Positions 45,442-55,559 of a stretch of 64,000 nt of DNA are shown here, piece after piece. A program made the position numbers and the translations under genes. The stretch comes from Synechococcus sp. CC9311 (GTDB lineage Bacteria; Cyanobacteriota; Cyanobacteriia; PCC-6307; Cyanobiaceae). How positions within the stretch are numbered: the first letter of the stretch is position 1; each line of letters begins with the position of its first letter. Where the stretch lies: assembly GCF_000014585.1 (NCBI RefSeq), contig NC_008319.1:372001-436000 (forward strand), read 5' to 3'. Below the pieces are notes generated by a model. That model had not been told where the DNA came from, did no database searches, and was given only the letters and a program-made list of their open reading frames with translations.

Positions 45442-46623
45442 TCAGATCACTAGGCGAGGTAAGCGATGTTTGAAGCTGCAGAGCACTTCCCAGGGGATTG
45501 AATCCGCAAGCTGCGCCCAGGTTCTAGGGCTGATGGTTTCTTCGCCATCACGGCCCAGCAGGGTGACAACATCACCGCTTTCCAGCCCCCTGTGTTCCGT
45601 AGCATCGAGGATCAGCTGATCCATGGTGATGGCTCCTACTTGCGGAAGCGTTTGCCCAGCGTGTAGGGCATGAATGCGTCCCGAAAGACAGCGGCTCACT
45701 CCATCGGCATAGCCGATGCTGACAACGGCCAGGCGACTGGGTCGCTGGGTCACAAAGCGGTGGCCGTAGCTGACTCCAACCCCTGCAGGGACTTCGCGGA
45801 TCAGGCTCACTTTGGCCTTAACGCTCATCGCAGGCTCAAGGTTGAGAATGCCATCGAGATGTTCGCTGGGGCAGTGTCCATAAAGAGCTAGCCCCACTCG
45901 CACTAGGTCGTGATGAAGGCCCGTATCCCTCAGGGTTCCTGCTGAGTTTGCGAGATGCCGTTTAAGTGTTGGGCTGCGTAGCTCGCGTGTGATGCTCTCG
46001 AAGCGGTCTTCTTGGAGCTTGGTCACTTGGGCTGCGGGTCCGTCTCGTTCTCCGTCCGCTAAGGCCAAATGGCTATAGATGCCAGAGAGGCTGAGTTGAT
46101 CCAGCTGCTGGATGGCATGGGCCAGACGTTTGCCATCCTTCCAGTCACAGCCAAGGCGGGTCATCCCTGTGTCTACCTTGAGTTGAACGGGGAAACGTCG
46201 CCCACTACTGTCGGCAAGGTTTTGACAGAGCAAGGCCTCACGCATGCTGCTGAGGGTGGGCATCAGCCGCCATTGCAGGCAGGCTCTGAGGTCATCGGGT
46301 TGGGAGAGATGGCCCAACACAAGCACCGGCTGATCGAGCCCTGCATTCCTAAGGTCAATCCCCTCCTGGAGTGTTGCGACACCAAAGCTCGTGGCTCCAC
46401 CACGAACAGAGGCTTTGGCCACAGTTTCTGCTCCATGGCCATAACCGTCGGCCTTGACGACAGCCATCAGATCACAGTGAGGACCAAGGTGGCGTTTGAG
46501 GGAGCGGGCATTCGCTTCGATCGCTGAATCCGACACCTCCAGCCACGCGCGCTGGCGAGGGTTGGCCTCCACTGGATTGAGAATCCAGGGGGCGTTTCGG
46601 TCGTCGGCGATCTGATCTCGCAT
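45442..46623 (-). CDS. alr: Alanine racemase
   Basis: PLP enzyme that makes D-alanine for peptidoglycan. 393 residues with the PLP lysine in AVVKADGYGHGAE (~54), LKVDTGMTRLGCDW, YSHLALADGERDG, the catalytic Tyr in GVGVSYGHRFVTQRPSRLAVVSIGYADGVSR, and DQLILDATEHRGLESGDVVTLLG. The ATG at 46623 gives a usual length. It starts 74 bp from the divergent HNH gene. Confidence 0.95.
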   Translation of the reverse strand: MRDQIADDRNAPWILNPVEANPRQRAWLEVSDSAIEANARSLKRHLGPHCDLMAVVKADGYGHGAETVAKASVRGGATSFGVATLQEGIDLRNAGLDQPVLVLGHLSQPDDLRACLQWRLMPTLSSMREALLCQNLADSSGRRFPVQLKVDTGMTRLGCDWKDGKRLAHAIQQLDQLSLSGIYSHLALADGERDGPAAQVTKLQEDRFESITRELRSPTLKRHLANSAGTLRDTGLHHDLVRVGLALYGHCPSEHLDGILNLEPAMSVKAKVSLIREVPAGVGVSYGHRFVTQRPSRLAVVSIGYADGVSRCLSGRIHALHAGQTLPQVGAITMDQLILDATEHRGLESGDVVTLLGRDGEETISPRTWAQLADSIPWEVLCSFKHRLPRLVI

Positions 46624-46697
46624 GCGAGCAGGGTAGTGAAGATCACAGTGATGTTCCTGTGATTCTCGATAGCATGGCCGTTATTGAGGGGGCTTGC

Positions 46698-47198
46698 ATG
46701 GGCCAAGTTCTCGTTCTCAACGCCTCCTACGAGCCACTGAACATCACCACTTGGCGGAGAGCCATGGTGATGTTGATGAAAGGGAAGGCGGAGGGACTGG
46801 AGCATGACCAAAGCAAGTTGATCCGTCAAGGAACGCATCTTCCGACCGTGATCCGTCTTGTTCAGTTCGTAAGGGTGCCTTTTCGGCAGCTTCCCCTAAC
46901 GCGTCGCAACGTGTTTCAGAGGGATAACCATTGCTGTCAGTACTGCGGCTCGCGCACTGAACAGCTTTCCATCGATCACGTTATGCCCCGCAGTCGGGGT
47001 GGAGGTGATAGTTGGGACAACATCACGACTGCTTGCTTGAGCTGCAATGTACGTAAGGGAAGCCGTACGCCTGAGGAGGCTGGGATGCCATTAAATCGTG
47101 TGCCACGGCGTCCGCACAGCAGTCTCAGTTTTGAGGCTGTACGCCAGATCGATTCTGGTCGCTATCTGGAATGGGCCAAGTATGTGATCGGCGCTTAG
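46698..47198 (+). CDS. HNH endonuclease family protein
   Basis: 166 residues from MGQVLVLNASYEPLNITTWRRAM, a start that recurs in cyanobacterial homologues as I remember them. The HNH core is complete: FQRDNHCCQYCGSRTEQLSIDHVMPRSRGGGDSWDNITTACLSCNVRKGSRTPEEAG, with two CxxC zinc knuckles and the DH catalytic pair. These stand-alone proteins are chromosomal and conserved, and their biological substrate is unknown. ATGs at 46659 and 46674 are alternatives. It is convergent with prfA. Confidence 0.87.
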   Translation: MGQVLVLNASYEPLNITTWRRAMVMLMKGKAEGLEHDQSKLIRQGTHLPTVIRLVQFVRVPFRQLPLTRRNVFQRDNHCCQYCGSRTEQLSIDHVMPRSRGGGDSWDNITTACLSCNVRKGSRTPEEAGMPLNRVPRRPHSSLSFEAVRQIDSGRYLEWAKYVIGA

Positions 47199-47208
47199 TC
47201 GATCTCTG

Positions 47209-48303
47209 TCAATCAGCCTGTTCGCTGAGATCGGCGAGTTTGCCTCGTTGTTCTTCAGCGATGCAGGCATCGATGACATCATCCATTTGCCCCTCCAGAA
47301 CCGGATCAAGGCTGAAGTTGCGGCCGAGACGGTGATCGGTCATCCGGTTGTCTTTGGCGTTGTAGGTGCGGATTTTTTCGCTTCGATCTCCTGTACCCAC
47401 TTGGGAGCGTCGAGCCGATCTTTCGCTTGCATTCGCCTCAGCAAGTTGGCGTTCATAGAGCTTGGCGCGCAGAATCTCAAGGGCGCGTTCGCGGTTTTGC
47501 ATTTGCGAGCGCTCTTGGGTGCAAAACACCCTGATCCCGGTTGGTTTGTGCATGAGGTCAACCGCCGTCTCGACTTTGTTGACGTTTTGGCCACCAGCAC
47601 CGCCCGACCTGGCGGTGCTGATGTCCAGGTCGCGGGGGTCGATCTGCACTTCAACCGGATCAGCCTCTGGCATCACGGCCACCGTGGCGGTTGAAGTGTG
47701 AACGCGCCCTTGGGATTCTGTTGAGGGCACTCGTTGCACCCGATGGACCCCAGCTTCAAACTTCAGCTCGCTGAAAACGGCATCCCCTTTGACCGAAAGA
47801 ATCAATTCTTTGTAGCCACCTAAGTCAGCTTCATTCGCGCTGACTGGTGTGACGCTCCATCCCCGTCGACTGCTGAAGCGTTCATACATTCGCGCTAAGT
47901 CTCCAGCCCAAAGACAGGCTTCATCGCCACCAGCACCAGCCCGGATTTCCAGCATCACGCTGCGTTCGTCTCTGGGATCCTTGGGCAATAAAGCCAAGGT
48001 GATCCTTTGTATGAGATCGGCATGGTGGCGATCGAGTTCCTGAAGCTCCTGTTGGGCTAACTCTTCCATGGCAGCATCGCCACGGCTCTCTTTGAGCAGA
48101 CTTTTGGCTTGAACTTGCTCCGCTTCCACCTTTTGAAGGCTGGTGTAATCGAGAACTAGAGGTTCCAGGCGTGAACGCTCACGCGCAATCGTTTCAAGCC
48201 GCTGTGGATCAGCGGCTACATCGGGATCTGCTAGCTGTCTCTCTAAATTGTGGAAGCTGCTGCTTGCCGCTTCCAGGCGACTGATCAGAGTTGTTGTGTC
48301 CAT
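47209..48303 (-). CDS. prfA: Peptide chain release factor 1
   Basis: 364-residue class I release factor reading UAA and UAG. It has the GGQ catalytic motif ([14 protein letters not shown]) and the PxT codon-recognition tripeptide as PST in [13 protein letters not shown], which identifies RF1 rather than RF2. It follows the ribosomal super-cluster on the same strand, but a strong terminator lies just upstream (48324-48365), so it may have its own promoter or depend on read-through. Confidence 0.97.
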   Translation of the reverse strand: MDTTTLISRLEAASSSFHNLERQLADPDVAADPQRLETIARERSRLEPLVLDYTSLQKVEAEQVQAKSLLKESRGDAAMEELAQQELQELDRHHADLIQRITLALLPKDPRDERSVMLEIRAGAGGDEACLWAGDLARMYERFSSRRGWSVTPVSANEADLGGYKELILSVKGDAVFSELKFEAGVHRVQRVPSTESQGRVHTSTATVAVMPEADPVEVQIDPRDLDISTARSGGAGGQNVNKVETAVDLMHKPTGIRVFCTQERSQMQNRERALEILRAKLYERQLAEANASERSARRSQVGTGDRSEKIRTYNAKDNRMTDHRLGRNFSLDPVLEGQMDDVIDACIAEEQRGKLADLSEQAD

Positions 48304-48323
48304 CCCATCAGGGAGCAGTAATC

Positions 48324-48365
48324 AAAAAACCTCCAAGCGCAGATAAAATTCTGCGAGAGGAGGTT
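48324..48365 (-). terminator. Rho-independent terminator at end of ribosomal super-cluster
   Basis: In transcript order AACCTCC...GGAGGTT encloses CGCAGA/TCTGCG and is followed by TTTTTT. The stem is 7 plus 6 bp, and the T-run ends 21 bp before the prfA ATG. A second, upstream stem AGCTCCC/GGGAGCT (48367-48397) with an internal GC-rich loop immediately follows the rpmE stop. Confidence 0.9.
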
Positions 48366-48405
48366 GAGCTCCCGGGTCCCGGGCGCTTATGGGAGCTACA
48401 AGCAA

Positions 48406-48672
48406 TCAGGACTCTTTGGAAGTCTCGTCTGTTGCCGACTTCTTCTCAGAGGTTGCGTTGTCAACACTTCCCATGCCGTACTTACGCATGAAGCGATCCA
48501 CTCGCCCTTCGGTGTCGAGGATCTTTTGTGTGCCTGTGAAGAAGGGATGGTTCCCACTCCATACATCGACATTGATTTCAGGCTGCGTGGAACCGGTCGT
48601 CATCACAACTTCTCCGTTGCAAATGACCTTCGCGTCCGGATACCAGGTTGGGTGAATGTCGGGTTTAGGCAT
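48406..48672 (-). CDS. rpmE: 50S ribosomal protein L31
   Basis: 88 residues (MPKPDIHPTWYPDAKVICNGEVVMTTGSTQPEINVDVWSGNHPFFTGTQK). Only one Cys is present, so this is the zinc-independent C-minus type. The Ser/Thr/Lys-rich tail is longer than in E. coli. It is the last gene before the terminator and follows rpsI by 32 bp. Confidence 0.96.
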   Translation of the reverse strand: MPKPDIHPTWYPDAKVICNGEVVMTTGSTQPEINVDVWSGNHPFFTGTQKILDTEGRVDRFMRKYGMGSVDNATSEKKSATDETSKES

Positions 48673-48704
48673 GGCAAAGAAAGGAGTGGAAGAGGGTCTG
48701 AAAA

Positions 48705-49112
48705 TCAGCGCTTGGAGAACTGAGGCGCTTTACGTGCCTTCTTGAGTCCGTACTTGCGACGTTCTTTCGCACGGGGATCTCGGCTGAGATGACCTTCGGT
48801 TTTGAGTGGCTTGCGGTTATCGACAGAGAGTTCGCAGAGCGCGCGAGCTGCCCCTTGCTTGATCGCGTCAGCCTGACCGGTTAAGCCTCCTCCGCGCACA
48901 TTGACGAGGACGTCGTATTCAGTGCTGAGCCCCAAGGTCTGAAGAGGTGCTTTGACCGCAGCCAAGTAGGCGGGGTTGTAATTCAGATAGTTGTCGCCTG
49001 GGCGTCCATTAATGGTGATCGTTCCATTACCAGGAACCAAGCGCACGCGAGCGACAGAAGTCTTACGGCGACCTGTGCCCCAGTAAACGACGGTGTTGTT
49101 TGAGCTACTCAT
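48705..49112 (-). CDS. rpsI: 30S ribosomal protein S9
   Basis: 135 residues with [28 protein letters not shown] and the C-terminal [11 protein letters not shown] tail that reaches the P-site tRNA. It overlaps rplM by 4 bp (ATGA), so the two are translationally coupled; the L13-S9 pair is nearly universal. Confidence 0.98.
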   Translation of the reverse strand: MSSSNNTVVYWGTGRRKTSVARVRLVPGNGTITINGRPGDNYLNYNPAYLAAVKAPLQTLGLSTEYDVLVNVRGGGLTGQADAIKQGAARALCELSVDNRKPLKTEGHLSRDPRAKERRKYGLKKARKAPQFSKR

Positions 49113-49561
49113 TGTGCGGAAGCGGCAGGGTCGAGCTGGAGGGTCTTGGGTTGCTGGGCGGCATGTGGATGCTCGGTACCCTTATAAACCTTGAGTTTGC
49201 GGAATAACTGACGGCCCAGGGCGTTGTGAGGAAGCATCCCTTTGATGGCTTTCTCGACGATGCGTTCTGGAAGACGCTCCTGCAGGTGCTCGAAGGTTTC
49301 AACCTTCATGCCGCCTGGACGGCCTGAGTGGCGGCGATACAGCTTCTGCTGTGGCTTTTTGCCTGAAACACGGATTTTATCCGCGTTCACCACAATCACA
49401 AAATCGCCAGTATCGAGATGAGGAGTGAAGCTGGCTTTGTTTTTTCCACGCAGCACAGAAGCTACTTCGGTCGCTAGGCGACCGAGGGTTTGATTCTCAG
49501 CGTCTACCAGGTACCACTGGCGATCGATCGAATCAATGGAGGGAACGGAGGTCTTGTTCAT
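49109..49561 (-). CDS. rplM: 50S ribosomal protein L13
   Basis: 150 residues ([75 protein letters not shown]). It is separated from truA by 169 bp containing an 8-bp stem (ATCAGATC/GATCTGAT, 49621-49644). An internal promoter in that gap is possible but no boxes are clear. Confidence 0.98.
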   Translation of the reverse strand: MNKTSVPSIDSIDRQWYLVDAENQTLGRLATEVASVLRGKNKASFTPHLDTGDFVIVVNADKIRVSGKKPQQKLYRRHSGRPGGMKVETFEHLQERLPERIVEKAIKGMLPHNALGRQLFRKLKVYKGTEHPHAAQQPKTLQLDPAASAQ

Positions 49562-49730
49562 CGCGCCGGCATGCCGGTTCTCGTATACCCCGTCGCGAGC
49601 GGCGGAGCTGGGCAGGGAGCATCAGATCACCATGGCGATCTGATCAAAGCTCAAAGATCGAGTTTACCTTGTCACTGGTCATGGTTTTTGAATCCAAGAC
49701 CGGGCCAGCGGGATCCCTCAGGCAATGGGC

Positions 49731-50630
49731 TTATTGGTTTTGCGGCCAAGGCGGAGGATCCGGAGGAGGATCACGCGTCGCCAAAGCAAACCGCGGTTGG
49801 CAATCGTACCAGCCACCTTTGCTGAAGAGATCCTCCGGGTATCCCGCTCTCAGCAGGCAGAGGCCATGGGGTGGGGCGGCTTCTCGCACTTCATCGCGCC
49901 GACGTTCTTGCCAACGCTGTTCAAATTGTTGCGGGGTGAGGCGGTGTTCGCCGACGGCAATGAGCTGCCCCATTAAGAGCCGAACCATTCCATACAAAAA
50001 GCCGCTCGCTTGAATCTCCACGCTCAAGAGATCGCCGTCACGTTCGATATTTACGTCTTGGATGGTTGTTCTTGAGTGAGATCGGCGACTGCCTGCGCGT
50101 TGAAAGGCAGCGAAATCATGCTCTCCCATCAACCCTGCGAGAGCTTGCGCCATCGCTTGTTCATCGAGTCGCTTGTGGTACCGATGCCAACTCCAGGGAG
50201 CCAGAAATAAATTGGGACGGCGTCCGTTGTAAATCGTGTATCGGTATCGCCGATAGCTTGCTGAATAGCAGGCATGCCAGCTCAGGGGACGTTCGATCGC
50301 TTCTCTCACGCGAATGCACGCAGGAAGGCGCCCGTTGAGCGCTGGTGCCCATCGACTCGCTGGTATCGGACCGCTGCAGTCAAAGTGCACGACTTGCCCT
50401 GACGCATGCACTCCAGAATCTGTTCTCCCAGCAGCGATTGCCTTAATAGGTCGGTGTGGATCGAGGGCCGCAATGGCCTTTTCCAGCACTGCTTGCACGC
50501 TCTGACCACGCCCCTGGGTCTGGCGCTGCCAACCACAAAAAAAAGATCCCTCGTACTGCAAGCAGATCGCAATTCTCTGAAGAATTTGGCGTTCAGCCTC
50601 AGACGAGGGATCTTGAACCACAGGCAGCAA
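49731..50630 (-). CDS. truA: tRNA pseudouridine(38-40) synthase TruA
   Basis: 299 residues; modifies U38-U40 of the tRNA anticodon stem-loop. The catalytic Asp is in [21 protein letters not shown], with [21 protein letters not shown] and [18 protein letters not shown] following. It lies 26 bp after rplQ; the rplQ-truA-rplM-rpsI order is common in cyanobacteria. Confidence 0.96.
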   Translation of the reverse strand: MLPVVQDPSSEAERQILQRIAICLQYEGSFFCGWQRQTQGRGQSVQAVLEKAIAALDPHRPIKAIAAGRTDSGVHASGQVVHFDCSGPIPASRWAPALNGRLPACIRVREAIERPLSWHACYSASYRRYRYTIYNGRRPNLFLAPWSWHRYHKRLDEQAMAQALAGLMGEHDFAAFQRAGSRRSHSRTTIQDVNIERDGDLLSVEIQASGFLYGMVRLLMGQLIAVGEHRLTPQQFEQRWQERRRDEVREAAPPHGLCLLRAGYPEDLFSKGGWYDCQPRFALATRDPPPDPPPWPQNQ

Positions 50631-50656
50631 GGATGGAACTGTGCCGATTGGATGAA

Positions 50657-51007
50657 TCAGACCAGTTCGATGATGGCCATCTCAGCATTGTCACCACGAC
50701 GGGGAACCGTACGAGTGATACGGGTGTATCCGCCGTTGCGATCTCCATAGCGCGTTGGGGCCTTGTCAAAGAGGGCGTGGACCAACTGCTTGTCGTAGAC
50801 GTAGCCAAGCACTCGACGTCTGGAGGCGAGACTCCCGTTCTTGGCCAACGTGATCATCCGTTCGGCTTCATCACGCAGAGCTTTGGCTCGCGCTTTTGTT
50901 GTTGTCACCCTGCCTTCGCGGATGAGTTGTGTTGTGAGTCCGCGAAGCAACGCCTTGCGTTGGTCAGCCGGGCGGCCCAGCAAGGGAACTCGACATTGGT
51001 GGCGCAT
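50657..51007 (-). CDS. rplQ: 50S ribosomal protein L17
   Basis: 116 residues starting [42 protein letters not shown], typical of L17 at the peptide exit tunnel. It follows rpoA by 31 bp. Confidence 0.98.
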   Translation of the reverse strand: MRHQCRVPLLGRPADQRKALLRGLTTQLIREGRVTTTKARAKALRDEAERMITLAKNGSLASRRRVLGYVYDKQLVHALFDKAPTRYGDRNGGYTRITRTVPRRGDNAEMAIIELV

Positions 51008-51038
51008 GGTTCTAAGAGAAGACTGAAGGACGTAAGGA

Positions 51039-51977
51039 TCAGACGCTGGTGCGACTTTGGGGGATCGAAATGCCGATGCGCTCGAGAGCTTCGATCACTT
51101 CATCAGCTGACTTCGAGCCAAAGTTTTTGATCTCGAGAAGATCTTCGTAACTGAAACCCATCAGGTCAGAGACTGAATTCACCTGTGCGCGCTTAAGACA
51201 GTTGTAAGCCCGGACAGAAAGATTAAGCTCTTCGAGTGGGATTTGAGCTTCAGCGGAAGGCTCAGGTTCTATGCCTGGTTCTTCTACCATGGTGACGGTA
51301 GCTAAGGGCTGGAATAGCTCAATGAGCTGATTAGCAGCCTGTGCAATCGCATCATCCGGGGTCATTGACCCATCGGTCACAACTTCCATGCGGAGTCGTT
51401 CGCGGGCCGATCCTCCCTCCGCAACTGCTGTTTCATCCGTCGTGAAATTCACTCGGTGAACAGGCATAAACACAGCATCGATCTGCAGCAGATCAATTGC
51501 ACTCGTGTCTTCGTTGTGGCGATCAACAGGGCGGTAACCAACGCCCCGTTCAACATGGACTTCAAGCTCGAGGCTGTGTCCCTCGCTCACAGTGGCAATC
51601 GGACGCTCACCATCCACCACTTGGACCTGTGATGAGAATTGGAGATCCTTGGCTTTGACTACTGCAGGCCCAGAGACGATCAGACGACCGATTTCCAGCT
51701 CGTCTGTACGACTGGTAACAGTGAGCTGCTTGCAGTTGAGAAGAATGTCAAGCACGTCTTCGCGCACACCTGGAATGGTGGCGTACTCGTGATTCACTCC
51801 AGCAATGCGGACAGCAGTGACAGCTGTTCCCGCGAGGTTGCCCATGAGCATCCTTCGGAGGGAATTCCCGAGAGTGGTTGCTTGACCACGCTCCAGGGGG
51901 CCGATGAGAAAGACACCGGTCTGGGAGCGATCATCTGTGATCTGATGCTCGATACGATCGATCTGGTATTGCAACAC
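51039..51977 (-). CDS. rpoA: RNA polymerase alpha subunit
   Basis: 312 residues. The N-terminal dimerisation domain (residues 1-230: [46 protein letters not shown]) is followed by an acidic linker and the DNA-binding C-terminal domain ([46 protein letters not shown]). It is placed between rpsK and rplQ as in most bacteria; rpsD is absent from this position. Confidence 0.98.
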   Translation of the reverse strand: MLQYQIDRIEHQITDDRSQTGVFLIGPLERGQATTLGNSLRRMLMGNLAGTAVTAVRIAGVNHEYATIPGVREDVLDILLNCKQLTVTSRTDELEIGRLIVSGPAVVKAKDLQFSSQVQVVDGERPIATVSEGHSLELEVHVERGVGYRPVDRHNEDTSAIDLLQIDAVFMPVHRVNFTTDETAVAEGGSARERLRMEVVTDGSMTPDDAIAQAANQLIELFQPLATVTMVEEPGIEPEPSAEAQIPLEELNLSVRAYNCLKRAQVNSVSDLMGFSYEDLLEIKNFGSKSADEVIEALERIGISIPQSRTSV

Positions 51978-52027
51978 GGGCTGAAGCGGAGAGAGTGAAG
52001 TGGGCCTGGACTGATTCGCTGAGATCT

Positions 52028-52420
52028 TCAGACACGACGCCGCTTAGAGCGGCGGCACCCGTTGTGGGGTAAGGGAGTGACGTCGCGGATCAAGGTGATC
52101 TCTAAGCCAGCAACTTGAAGAGCGCGAATGGCTGTTTCCCGTCCTGAGCCTGGACCACGAACAAGAACTTCAATTTGACGCATGCCTTGCTCGAGAGCTC
52201 GGCGAGCGGCAGCTTCTGCAGCGGTTTGAGCAGCAAAAGGAGTGCCCTTGCGAGCACCTTTAAACCCACTGGCTCCAGCTGATGACCAGGAGATGACTTC
52301 TCCGGTGGTGTCGGTAATGGACACGATCGTGTTATTGAACGTGCTTTGGATGTGAGCAACTCCGTTGGGGACGTTGCGTTTGGCCTTCTTGGGGCCTGAT
52401 TTCTTTGCTGGCTTGGCCAT
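52028..52420 (-). CDS. rpsK: 30S ribosomal protein S11
   Basis: 130 residues ([46 protein letters not shown]; end [13 protein letters not shown]). The NG pair near the C-terminus is the conserved site of isoaspartate formation in E. coli S11. It lies between rpsM and rpoA. Confidence 0.98.
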
Positions 52421-52486
52421 GGGCTAGGGCCTGAGGGGGGTAGGGCTGTAATGAATGAAGAGTGAGACCGATGGAATCGGGCAGGC

Positions 52487-52852
52487 TTATTTCTTCTTGC
52501 CGGCCACAGTCTTCCTGGCGCCACGGCGGGTGCGGGCGTTGGTGCGGGTTCGTTGACCGCGAACAGGAAGGCTCATCCGATGACGACGGCCACGCAGGCA
52601 GCCAATGTCTTGCAGGCGCTTAAGGGCCATGCCCTCTTGGCGCCGCAGATCTCCCTCGATCGTGAAGGACTCAGTGGCGTTGCGCAATTTCTGCACATCG
52701 TTGTCCTCGAGATCCTTCACACGGATGTCAGGGTTGACTCCGGCTTTGGTGAGGATGGTCTTGGCCCGAGTTGAGCCGATTCCGTAGATGTAAGTAAGTG
52801 CGACTTCGATCCGCTTGTCGCGGGGAATGTCAACACCAGCAATCCTTGCCAC
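52487..52852 (-). CDS. rpsM: 30S ribosomal protein S13
   Basis: 121 residues ([51 protein letters not shown], end TVAGKKK). It contacts 16S rRNA and the 50S subunit at bridge B1. It follows rpmJ by 76 bp. Confidence 0.98.
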   Translation of the reverse strand: MARIAGVDIPRDKRIEVALTYIYGIGSTRAKTILTKAGVNPDIRVKDLEDNDVQKLRNATESFTIEGDLRRQEGMALKRLQDIGCLRGRRHRMSLPVRGQRTRTNARTRRGARKTVAGKKK

Positions 52853-52928
52853 TGAGCAAATAATCGAGGGGGGACAGTTGCCGCCTTGCTAGGCGGCGAA
52901 TGATGCGGTCAGAGTGTGGAGCCAGGAA

Positions 52929-53042
52929 TCATCCCTGGCGCTGCTTGTGCTTGGGGTTTGGGCAAATCACCATTACCCGGCCGTGGCGACGAATCACCCG
53001 GCACTTTTCACACATTTTCTTGACCGAGGCGCGCACCTTCAT
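52929..53042 (-). CDS. rpmJ: 50S ribosomal protein L36
   Basis: 37 residues, [20 protein letters not shown]... ending NPKHKQRQG. The zinc-binding C-x2-C ... C ... H pattern is complete (CEKC, then C and H), so it is the zinc-ribbon form. It lies between adk and rpsM, the usual place; infA and map are not present here. Confidence 0.97.
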   Translation of the reverse strand: MKVRASVKKMCEKCRVIRRHGRVMVICPNPKHKQRQG

Positions 53043-53089
53043 GGGGTGTGGCTCTCCAAAATTCCAAACAACGAATTTACCACAGCGAG

Positions 53090-53641
53090 CTAAGCAAGAA
53101 CACCTTCAATCCGCTCGGTGATGGCTTCGATGCTGCCATGGGCTTCCACCGATTGCAGCAGACCGCGCTGACGGTAATGCTCAATCAAGGGCTCTGTTTT
53201 ATCTGCATAGACCACGAGCCGATTGCGGATTACTGCTTCGTTGTCGTCGTCACGCCCTCTGGAGAGCAAACGTTCGATGAGGACGGCGTCATCCAGCTCA
53301 AGAAGCACCACGGCTTCGATGGGTTGGTTGAGCTCCTGCAGCAGCGGATCGAGAGCCTCAGCCTGGGCAACATTGCGGGGGAATCCATCCAATAGCCATC
53401 CCTGGCCATTCAGTGCTCCTAGCTGCGCTTTCACGATGGCCAGCACGAGTGAGTCGCTTACCAGCTCTCCACGATTCATCACGCTTTCTGCTTCTTGGCC
53501 AAGGGCGCTTCCAGCAGAGACTTCGGCGCGTAAGAGGTCGCCTGTGGAGAGGTGACGTAAGCCATGACGATCACATAAAAGTGCTGCTTGGGTCCCTTTG
53601 CCAGCACCGGGTGGGCCTAAAAAAAGCAGTCGTTGTTTCAT
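53090..53641 (-). CDS. adk: Adenylate kinase
   Basis: 183 residues from [22 protein letters not shown] (P-loop GPPGAGKGT), with [24 protein letters not shown] and a short lid ([12 protein letters not shown]). It is the short, zinc-free type. It balances ATP/ADP/AMP. Placement after secY is standard. An ATG at 53683 would overlap secY and is not used. Confidence 0.97.
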   Translation of the reverse strand: MKQRLLFLGPPGAGKGTQAALLCDRHGLRHLSTGDLLRAEVSAGSALGQEAESVMNRGELVSDSLVLAIVKAQLGALNGQGWLLDGFPRNVAQAEALDPLLQELNQPIEAVVLLELDDAVLIERLLSRGRDDDNEAVIRNRLVVYADKTEPLIEHYRQRGLLQSVEAHGSIEAITERIEGVLA

Positions 53642-53669
53642 GGAAATTGGGTTGACTGGATGTAGTGCC

Positions 53670-54989
53670 TTATTGGCGAACAAGTCCTTCGTAGCGCTGG
53701 GAGATCACGTAGGTCTGAACTTGCTTGGCGGTGTCGATCGCGACACCAACCAGGATCAGAAGTGATGTGGCTCCTAGCCCTTGGAAGGTTGTCACTCCTG
53801 TGGCTCTCTCAACGGCTGAGGGGATAATGGCCACAGCTCCAAGGAAAAGTCCGCCAAGAAGGGTCAATCTATTTTTGACTCCCTCTAGATAGGCGGCTGT
53901 TGCACTACCAGGTCTCACTCCTGGTATGGCCACTCCGCCTCGTTTGAGGTTGGTGGCCATGTCACTCGGGTTGAGGGAAAGCGACGAATAGAAATAGGAG
54001 AACCCCAAAATGAGGGAGAAAAATAAGATTGCGTAAGGCCATGGATTGGCTGCACTCGGATTCAAGGCACTCGCTGCTCGAATCAGGATTGGGTTATTGG
54101 TGACATTCGCGATTGTGATCGGCAAAAAGATCAGGGCTGACGCAAAAATAATCGGCATCACTCCACCAGCATTGAGCTTTAGGGGGAGATAGCTCTGACG
54201 ACTTGGTAGGAGCGCTGTCCCTCCGACCTGGCGCTTGGCGCTGACGATCGGTAGGCGTCTCGCACCCTCTTGGACAAAGATGATTCCAACAATGGTGATC
54301 AGGAAAACCAAGACCAAAATAATGATGCCAACGACATCTCCACGGTCTCCTGTCTGAGCCTTCTCAATCGTTGAACCCAGAGCCTTTGGAAGCGTGGCCA
54401 CGATATTCAAAAAGATCACAAGGGATGCCCCCTGTCCGATGCCTCGCTCTGTGATGACTTCGCTGAGCCACATCACAATCATCGAGCCTGTCACCAAGGC
54501 CAGCGCGGTTTGGAAGACAAAGACAACGTCGCTTAATCCTTCAACGGCATATTGGCGAAGAATCATCGCAAAAATGACGCTCTGAATCGTTCCCCATCCG
54601 AGCGCTACATAGCGCGTGATTTGGGCGATTTTTCGACGACCTGCCTCCCCTTCGTTTTTCTGTAAGTCCTCGAGCTGGGGGAGCGATGCTGTGAGCAGTT
54701 GAATGATGATCGAGGCGTTAATGAAAGGCAGGATGCCTAGGGCAAAAACGCCAAGAGTGGAGATTCCGCCCCCGGTAAAAATGTCAAGGAAACCGATGAG
54801 TGTTCCGCCTTGCTCAATAAATTGCTCAAAAGCGACGCGATCGATCCCAGGCATTGGGATATAAATCCCAAGCCGGACGAGCATCAGCAGCCCCAACGTT
54901 GTGAGAACCCTGCCGCGCAGCTCAGGGTTCTGCACCAACTGGGTAATCACTTCAGTGGCGCTGGGGTTACGTCCCCGACTGACAAGCAT
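53670..54989 (-). CDS. secY: Preprotein translocase subunit SecY
   Basis: 439 residues, ten membrane helices. Motifs: RLGIYIPMPGIDRVAFEQF, the plug region after helix 1, and TERGIGQGASLVIFLNIVA. In cyanobacteria one SecY serves both cytoplasmic and thylakoid membranes. It lies between rplO and adk. Confidence 0.98.
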   Translation of the reverse strand: MLVSRGRNPSATEVITQLVQNPELRGRVLTTLGLLMLVRLGIYIPMPGIDRVAFEQFIEQGGTLIGFLDIFTGGGISTLGVFALGILPFINASIIIQLLTASLPQLEDLQKNEGEAGRRKIAQITRYVALGWGTIQSVIFAMILRQYAVEGLSDVVFVFQTALALVTGSMIVMWLSEVITERGIGQGASLVIFLNIVATLPKALGSTIEKAQTGDRGDVVGIIILVLVFLITIVGIIFVQEGARRLPIVSAKRQVGGTALLPSRQSYLPLKLNAGGVMPIIFASALIFLPITIANVTNNPILIRAASALNPSAANPWPYAILFFSLILGFSYFYSSLSLNPSDMATNLKRGGVAIPGVRPGSATAAYLEGVKNRLTLLGGLFLGAVAIIPSAVERATGVTTFQGLGATSLLILVGVAIDTAKQVQTYVISQRYEGLVRQ

Positions 54990-55098
54990 GGAGAAGGAAG
55001 AAAAGAATGGGGCTGATGCAGCAAAGCCGTCCCTGGACGGGAATCCAGTGGGACGGCTCAGACCTTAGATCTGCGCGGAGCAGATCATATGGGTGAGA

Positions 55099-55551
55099 TC
55101 AGTCGAGAACCTCACAGGTCCCACCGGCGGCTTCGATTTTGGCGCGAGCAGAGGCAGTAAAGGCAGCAGCCTGAACGGTGAGCTTTGCTTTCAGTTCACC
55201 GTTGCCAAGAATCTTGAGGGGACTCTTAGGGCTGGTGACAATGCCATCTTTGACAAGAGAGTCGAGATTGACGGTGCTGCCGGCCTTGATCTCGTTCAGT
55301 GCACTCACGTTGAGAACGGTGAATGACTTCGGATTCACCAGGGTGAAGTGCTTGAGCTTTGGCACCCGGCGATAAAGCGGCATCTGACCGCCTTCAAATC
55401 CAGGACGGGTGGGACGGCCTGATCGAGACTTTTGTCCGCGCATGCCGAAGCCGCAGCTAGCACCCTGACCGGCTGCGATGCCACGTCCCTTACGCAATTT
55501 GCGCCGACGAGCACCTTTGTTGGGTTTAAGAGATTCGAGTCTGAGAGTCAT
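55099..55551 (-). CDS. rplO: 50S ribosomal protein L15
   Basis: 150 residues ([57 protein letters not shown]). rpmD (L30) is missing between rpsE and rplO, as is usual in cyanobacteria. Confidence 0.98.
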   Translation of the reverse strand: MTLRLESLKPNKGARRRKLRKGRGIAAGQGASCGFGMRGQKSRSGRPTRPGFEGGQMPLYRRVPKLKHFTLVNPKSFTVLNVSALNEIKAGSTVNLDSLVKDGIVTSPKSPLKILGNGELKAKLTVQAAAFTASARAKIEAAGGTCEVLD

Positions 55552-55559
55552 GGGGGAAA

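Noticed and set aside
49621-49644. Terminator between truA and rplM
   Set aside because: The 8-bp stem lacks a T-run on both strands and downstream genes belong to the same cluster.
50456-51130. 224-codon plus-strand frame across truA, rplQ and rpoA
   Set aside because: It spans three certain genes on the other strand and has no family features.
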